Assembly (NCBI GenBank): GCA_012295275.1 | Contig: CM022675.1 | Location: forward strand, 7,928,332 to 7,938,331 | Source of the DNA: Chrysomallon squamiferum | Taxonomy: Eukaryota; Mollusca; Gastropoda; Neomphalida; Peltospiridae | DNA: 10,000 nt | Reading direction: 5' to 3' | Part shown: piece after piece, positions 7,911-10,000 of the stretch | Layout of the letters: every line of letters begins with the position of its first letter | How positions within the stretch are numbered: the stretch's first letter is position 1 | The notes under the pieces: model-generated | Seen by the model: the letters and a program-made list of their open reading frames with translations, nothing else | The model's database searches: none | What the model was told of the DNA's origin: nothing | Position numbers and translations under genes: made by a program

Positions 7911-8540
7911 TAAACAAAAATAGAAATAAAAATATCACCGCTAAATCCAAGAATAACAATCCGTGAAAGCTAAACAATTAGATTTTCCTCATAGAGTTGT
8001 CTCCCTTAATATTTATTTGAAAGAGTAGTATGTATTATATTCTTAGTTATTGTTATTATTCATTGCCTTAAAAAAAGAAAAAAAAAAAAAAAAAAAAAAT
8101 CAAATAAAAGAATCACAATAAAATAAATAAGACAAATTTACTCTGTGTTTACTCCATAAGCGTTCAGATTGATATCAAATAACGCAAATGACAAAATCCT
8201 AAATACACAGCGACAGAGAAGGTTACCGAAGTACACACATTCATGTATCATATATACAAAACACTATTGTTTGCTGTTTGTATTCTCTCTTTCTTTCTAC
8301 GGTAATGTTCGCAGGAGAAAGCTAAACAGCTTTAAGCTGTATTTTTCAGTCGACGTTTCAGATAAATAATTTTGTAACATCTCACAGTATGATTTAAATG
8401 ACTAAAGATGTTAATAAAGTAATAAATCTTTCACATGTTTCTGAACGGATAGTAATTAATTTCTGATTTCTTTGACCCTCTTTCAAAGAGAAAATTAAAA
8501 GTTTTGACATCTGTCAGATAGTTATTTAAGACTAAATATG
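7911..8540. other. AT-rich sequence with an A-run and a small palindrome
   Basis: No gene is supported; the short open frame at 8169-8369 shows no domain or coding bias. Contents are an A-rich run at 8070-8099 (22 A after one G) and the odd palindrome ACAGCTTTAAGCTGT at 8326-8340. Confidence 0.4.
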
Positions 8541-8576
8541 TTTTTTTTTTGTTTTTTTTTGTTTTGTTTGTTTTTC
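8541..8576 (+). repeat. T-rich homopolymer with G interruptions
   Basis: Runs of T separated by single G, typical of a decayed poly(T) tract. Confidence 0.85.
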
Positions 8577-8710
8577 TTTACGTTGGTTTCGTCTGGAGAG
8601 TAGACAAGAGATTGTGTTAAGAAAATCGGACAAAGTGATTCTGTGAGATGGATGAAATTCGCAATGATAGGTTGTGTTGATAGTAAGATGAACTGAACGT
8701 GTAAATTAAA

Positions 8711-8724
8711 GAGAGTGAGTGAGT

Positions 8725-8801
<77 letters not shown>

Positions 8802-8822
8802 TGTGTGTGAGAGAGTGTGAGA
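8711..8822 (+). repeat. GAGT, (GA)n and TG array
   Basis: GAGT units (8713-8729), a pure GA tract of about 70 bases (8729-8799), then GT and GAGTGT units. The sequence continues uniquely after 8822. Confidence 0.97.
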
Positions 8823-8861
8823 CAGAAATATACTTCACGTTGCTTTTGTTGTTCTTCATCT

Positions 8862-8889
8862 ACTTCTTATTATTAGTATTATATATATA

Positions 8890-8928
<39 letters not shown>

Positions 8929-8950
8929 ATTATTATTATCATCATCATCA

Positions 8951-9012
<62 letters not shown>
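8862..9012 (+). repeat. TA, ATT and ATC repeats
   Basis: A short TA block (about 8880-8892), an ATT array (about 8900-8938), ATC units (8938-8954) and a second ATT array to 9012. The poly-Leu and poly-Ser frame is an artefact. Confidence 0.95.
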
Positions 9013-9494
9013 TATACTATAGGAATTCTTCGCCTATTTTATTTTTTCCTTCAAGATGACCTGAACAATACTATCACTTTTATTACTCTGGCTAGAATTA
9101 GTGAATGCGATCGATCACTGCAATAAATAAATCCAGTACAGGAAAGAATAATTCAATTCAAAACCGTATTGCGTGAAATTAATTTTTAATTTTTAATGTT
9201 TAATTTATTTTAATTTAATTTAATATTATTTTATTTATAAAAGCAAAAGAAAAATACTGAATCCCGACCATTTTTCTTTAGAGTTGTATGTTTCAATGTT
9301 TCTGTCAGATTCCCTGGGTGTGACTGTGTTTTTATTTGTCAATGTGTCAGTGCATGTGTCTGTGTCTTTATATCTTTTCTTATTTATTTGTTTTAATACT
9401 TGTGAGTGCTTTTGTGGGAGCGAAATTTATTGCATATAATTTTGTCGCAAAGAGAAATGGCTTTTTTTCTAATGAAAAACAAATACAAACCCAA

Positions 9495-9496
<2 letters not shown>
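9013..9496. other. AT-rich sequence with TTTAA repeats
   Basis: Unique AT-rich DNA containing a TTTAA/TTTAAT-rich stretch (about 9179-9238) and TG-rich patches near 9315-9365. No gene seen. Confidence 0.4.

Positions 9497-9534
<38 letters not shown>
9497..9534 (+). repeat. Pure (CT)n, 19 units
   Basis: An uninterrupted CT tract of 38 bases immediately followed by AATAAA (9535-9540). Confidence 0.98.
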
Positions 9535-9535
<1 letters not shown>

Positions 9536-9896
9536 ATAAATGAACAAAACGCTGATATATATTTTAGTAGGTGTTTTATTAGACAAACTGACAAATTTCA
9601 GTGCTCACAAAAAACAGAAATATTCAGTACATAATAATGTATTTTCGTCTGCAAGTTATATTGTTGTTCTTTTTCTTTTTAAATCAGACACCACATTATG
9701 TTTGTATATGCGTGTACACAGGTATATAGGCATTCTTATGGTTTGTACCAAAACTATATATGCATATACAGATTTACATATATTTAAATATATATACCAG
9801 ATACAGTAATAACAACAGATATTTCAATCACAGTACACTGTGTTAACGAATATCAGAAAACAACATATAATACAAAATATAATTCGTAATCTTCGT
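9535..9896. other. AT-rich sequence, no supported gene
   Basis: A frame from the ATG at 9540 runs 89 codons, but its composition is that of AT-rich noncoding DNA (Ile, Tyr, Leu, Lys, Phe) and no domain is visible. TATA/CATA motifs occur near 9750-9795. Confidence 0.4.
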
Positions 9897-10000
9897 ATAC
9901 TGCTGACCCTCGATTTCTCGAATTAATAGGCGGAGAACTTGTCCGGAAAATGCCGAAGTCTTGGAAATCGAGAACGTAAAAATTACGGAAACGTCAATAT
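9897..10000. mobile_element. Possible terminus of a pogo/Tigger-like DNA transposon, cut by the window edge
   Basis: Just after a TA (9896-9897), the sequence reads TACTGCTGACCCTCGATTTC and continues with CCGGAAAA and CCGAAG motifs. Known pogo/Tigger-type inverted repeats begin with CAGT-like bases followed by ACCTCGAT and CCGAA motifs, and they insert at TA. This piece resembles that pattern. CTCGATTTC (9909-9917) and GAAATCGAG (9964-9972) are exact inverted repeats, as in subterminal repeats of such elements. CpG content rises abruptly here. The identification is from memory of the family pattern and only one end is visible. Confidence 0.35.

Noticed and set aside
8326-8340. Palindrome ACAGCTTTAAGCTGT as a terminator or structured RNA
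   Set aside because: A 7-bp stem with a one-base centre is small enough to arise by chance, and no transcript context supports it.
8169-8369. 66-codon + frame
   Set aside because: AT-rich background composition, no domain, no promoter or poly(A) arrangement.
9540-9809. 89-codon + frame
   Set aside because: Amino-acid content reflects AT-rich noncoding DNA. The ATG follows a CT microsatellite and there is no other support.

Overview
The window looks like nuclear DNA from a microsatellite-rich invertebrate, most plausibly a mollusc and perhaps an octopus-like cephalopod. This rests on style rather than homology. The background is AT-rich, and long perfect (GA)n, (CT)n, (TATC)n, (AAT)n, (ATT)n and (TA)n tracts occur every few hundred bases. 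Eukaryotic gene signals are present: Kozak context, an AATAAA, CCAAT boxes and a possible TATA/Inr pair. There are no operons and no bacterial ribosome-binding sites. I cannot name the species.

One convincing gene is present, on the + strand. Its upstream region (about 5640-6110) holds five same-orientation ATTGG (inverted CCAAT) boxes and three copies of CAGTGTCA. A TATA-like element (6090-6095) and an initiator-like site (6119-6125) are correctly spaced. The inferred 5' UTR ends in three tandem copies of a 25-bp unit that stop one base before the ATG. The uninterrupted reading frame (6272-7183, 303 aa) encodes a basic, low-complexity protein I do not recognise. It has an N-terminal cysteine cluster, an acidic serine patch, Ala/Thr tracts and basic nuclear-localisation-like clusters. 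The 3' UTR carries an (ATT)n tract and ends at an AATAAA (7460-7465) followed by GT-rich sequence. The coding part is visibly richer in GC and CpG than everything around it.

Layout: 1-357 unassigned; 358-690 TCTG/TATC array; 885-1248 AT-rich; 1249-1573 AAT/AAC compound array; 1574-2168 mostly unique, with a possible minus-strand exon; 2169-2346 (GA)n; 2572-2668 (CT)n, then TA/ATGT repeats; 2821-3111 unique with a perfect hairpin; 3112-3238 TCTG/CT; 3240-3640 unique; 3641-4082 CATA, TA and TAG/TAA repeats; 4147-4535 palindromic element flanked by ATT/AAT arms; 4536-5388 unique plus short arrays; 5389-7509 the gene with its promoter and terminator; 7510-9896 AT-rich DNA with more simple repeats; 9897-10000 a possible pogo/Tigger-like transposon end running off the edge.

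Most other open frames are translations of microsatellites (poly YLSI, RE, SL, or runs of Y/I/L/V) and were not annotated. The most promising leads are the unnamed gene with its CCAAT array and 25-bp leader triplication, and the nested palindrome at 4191-4331.
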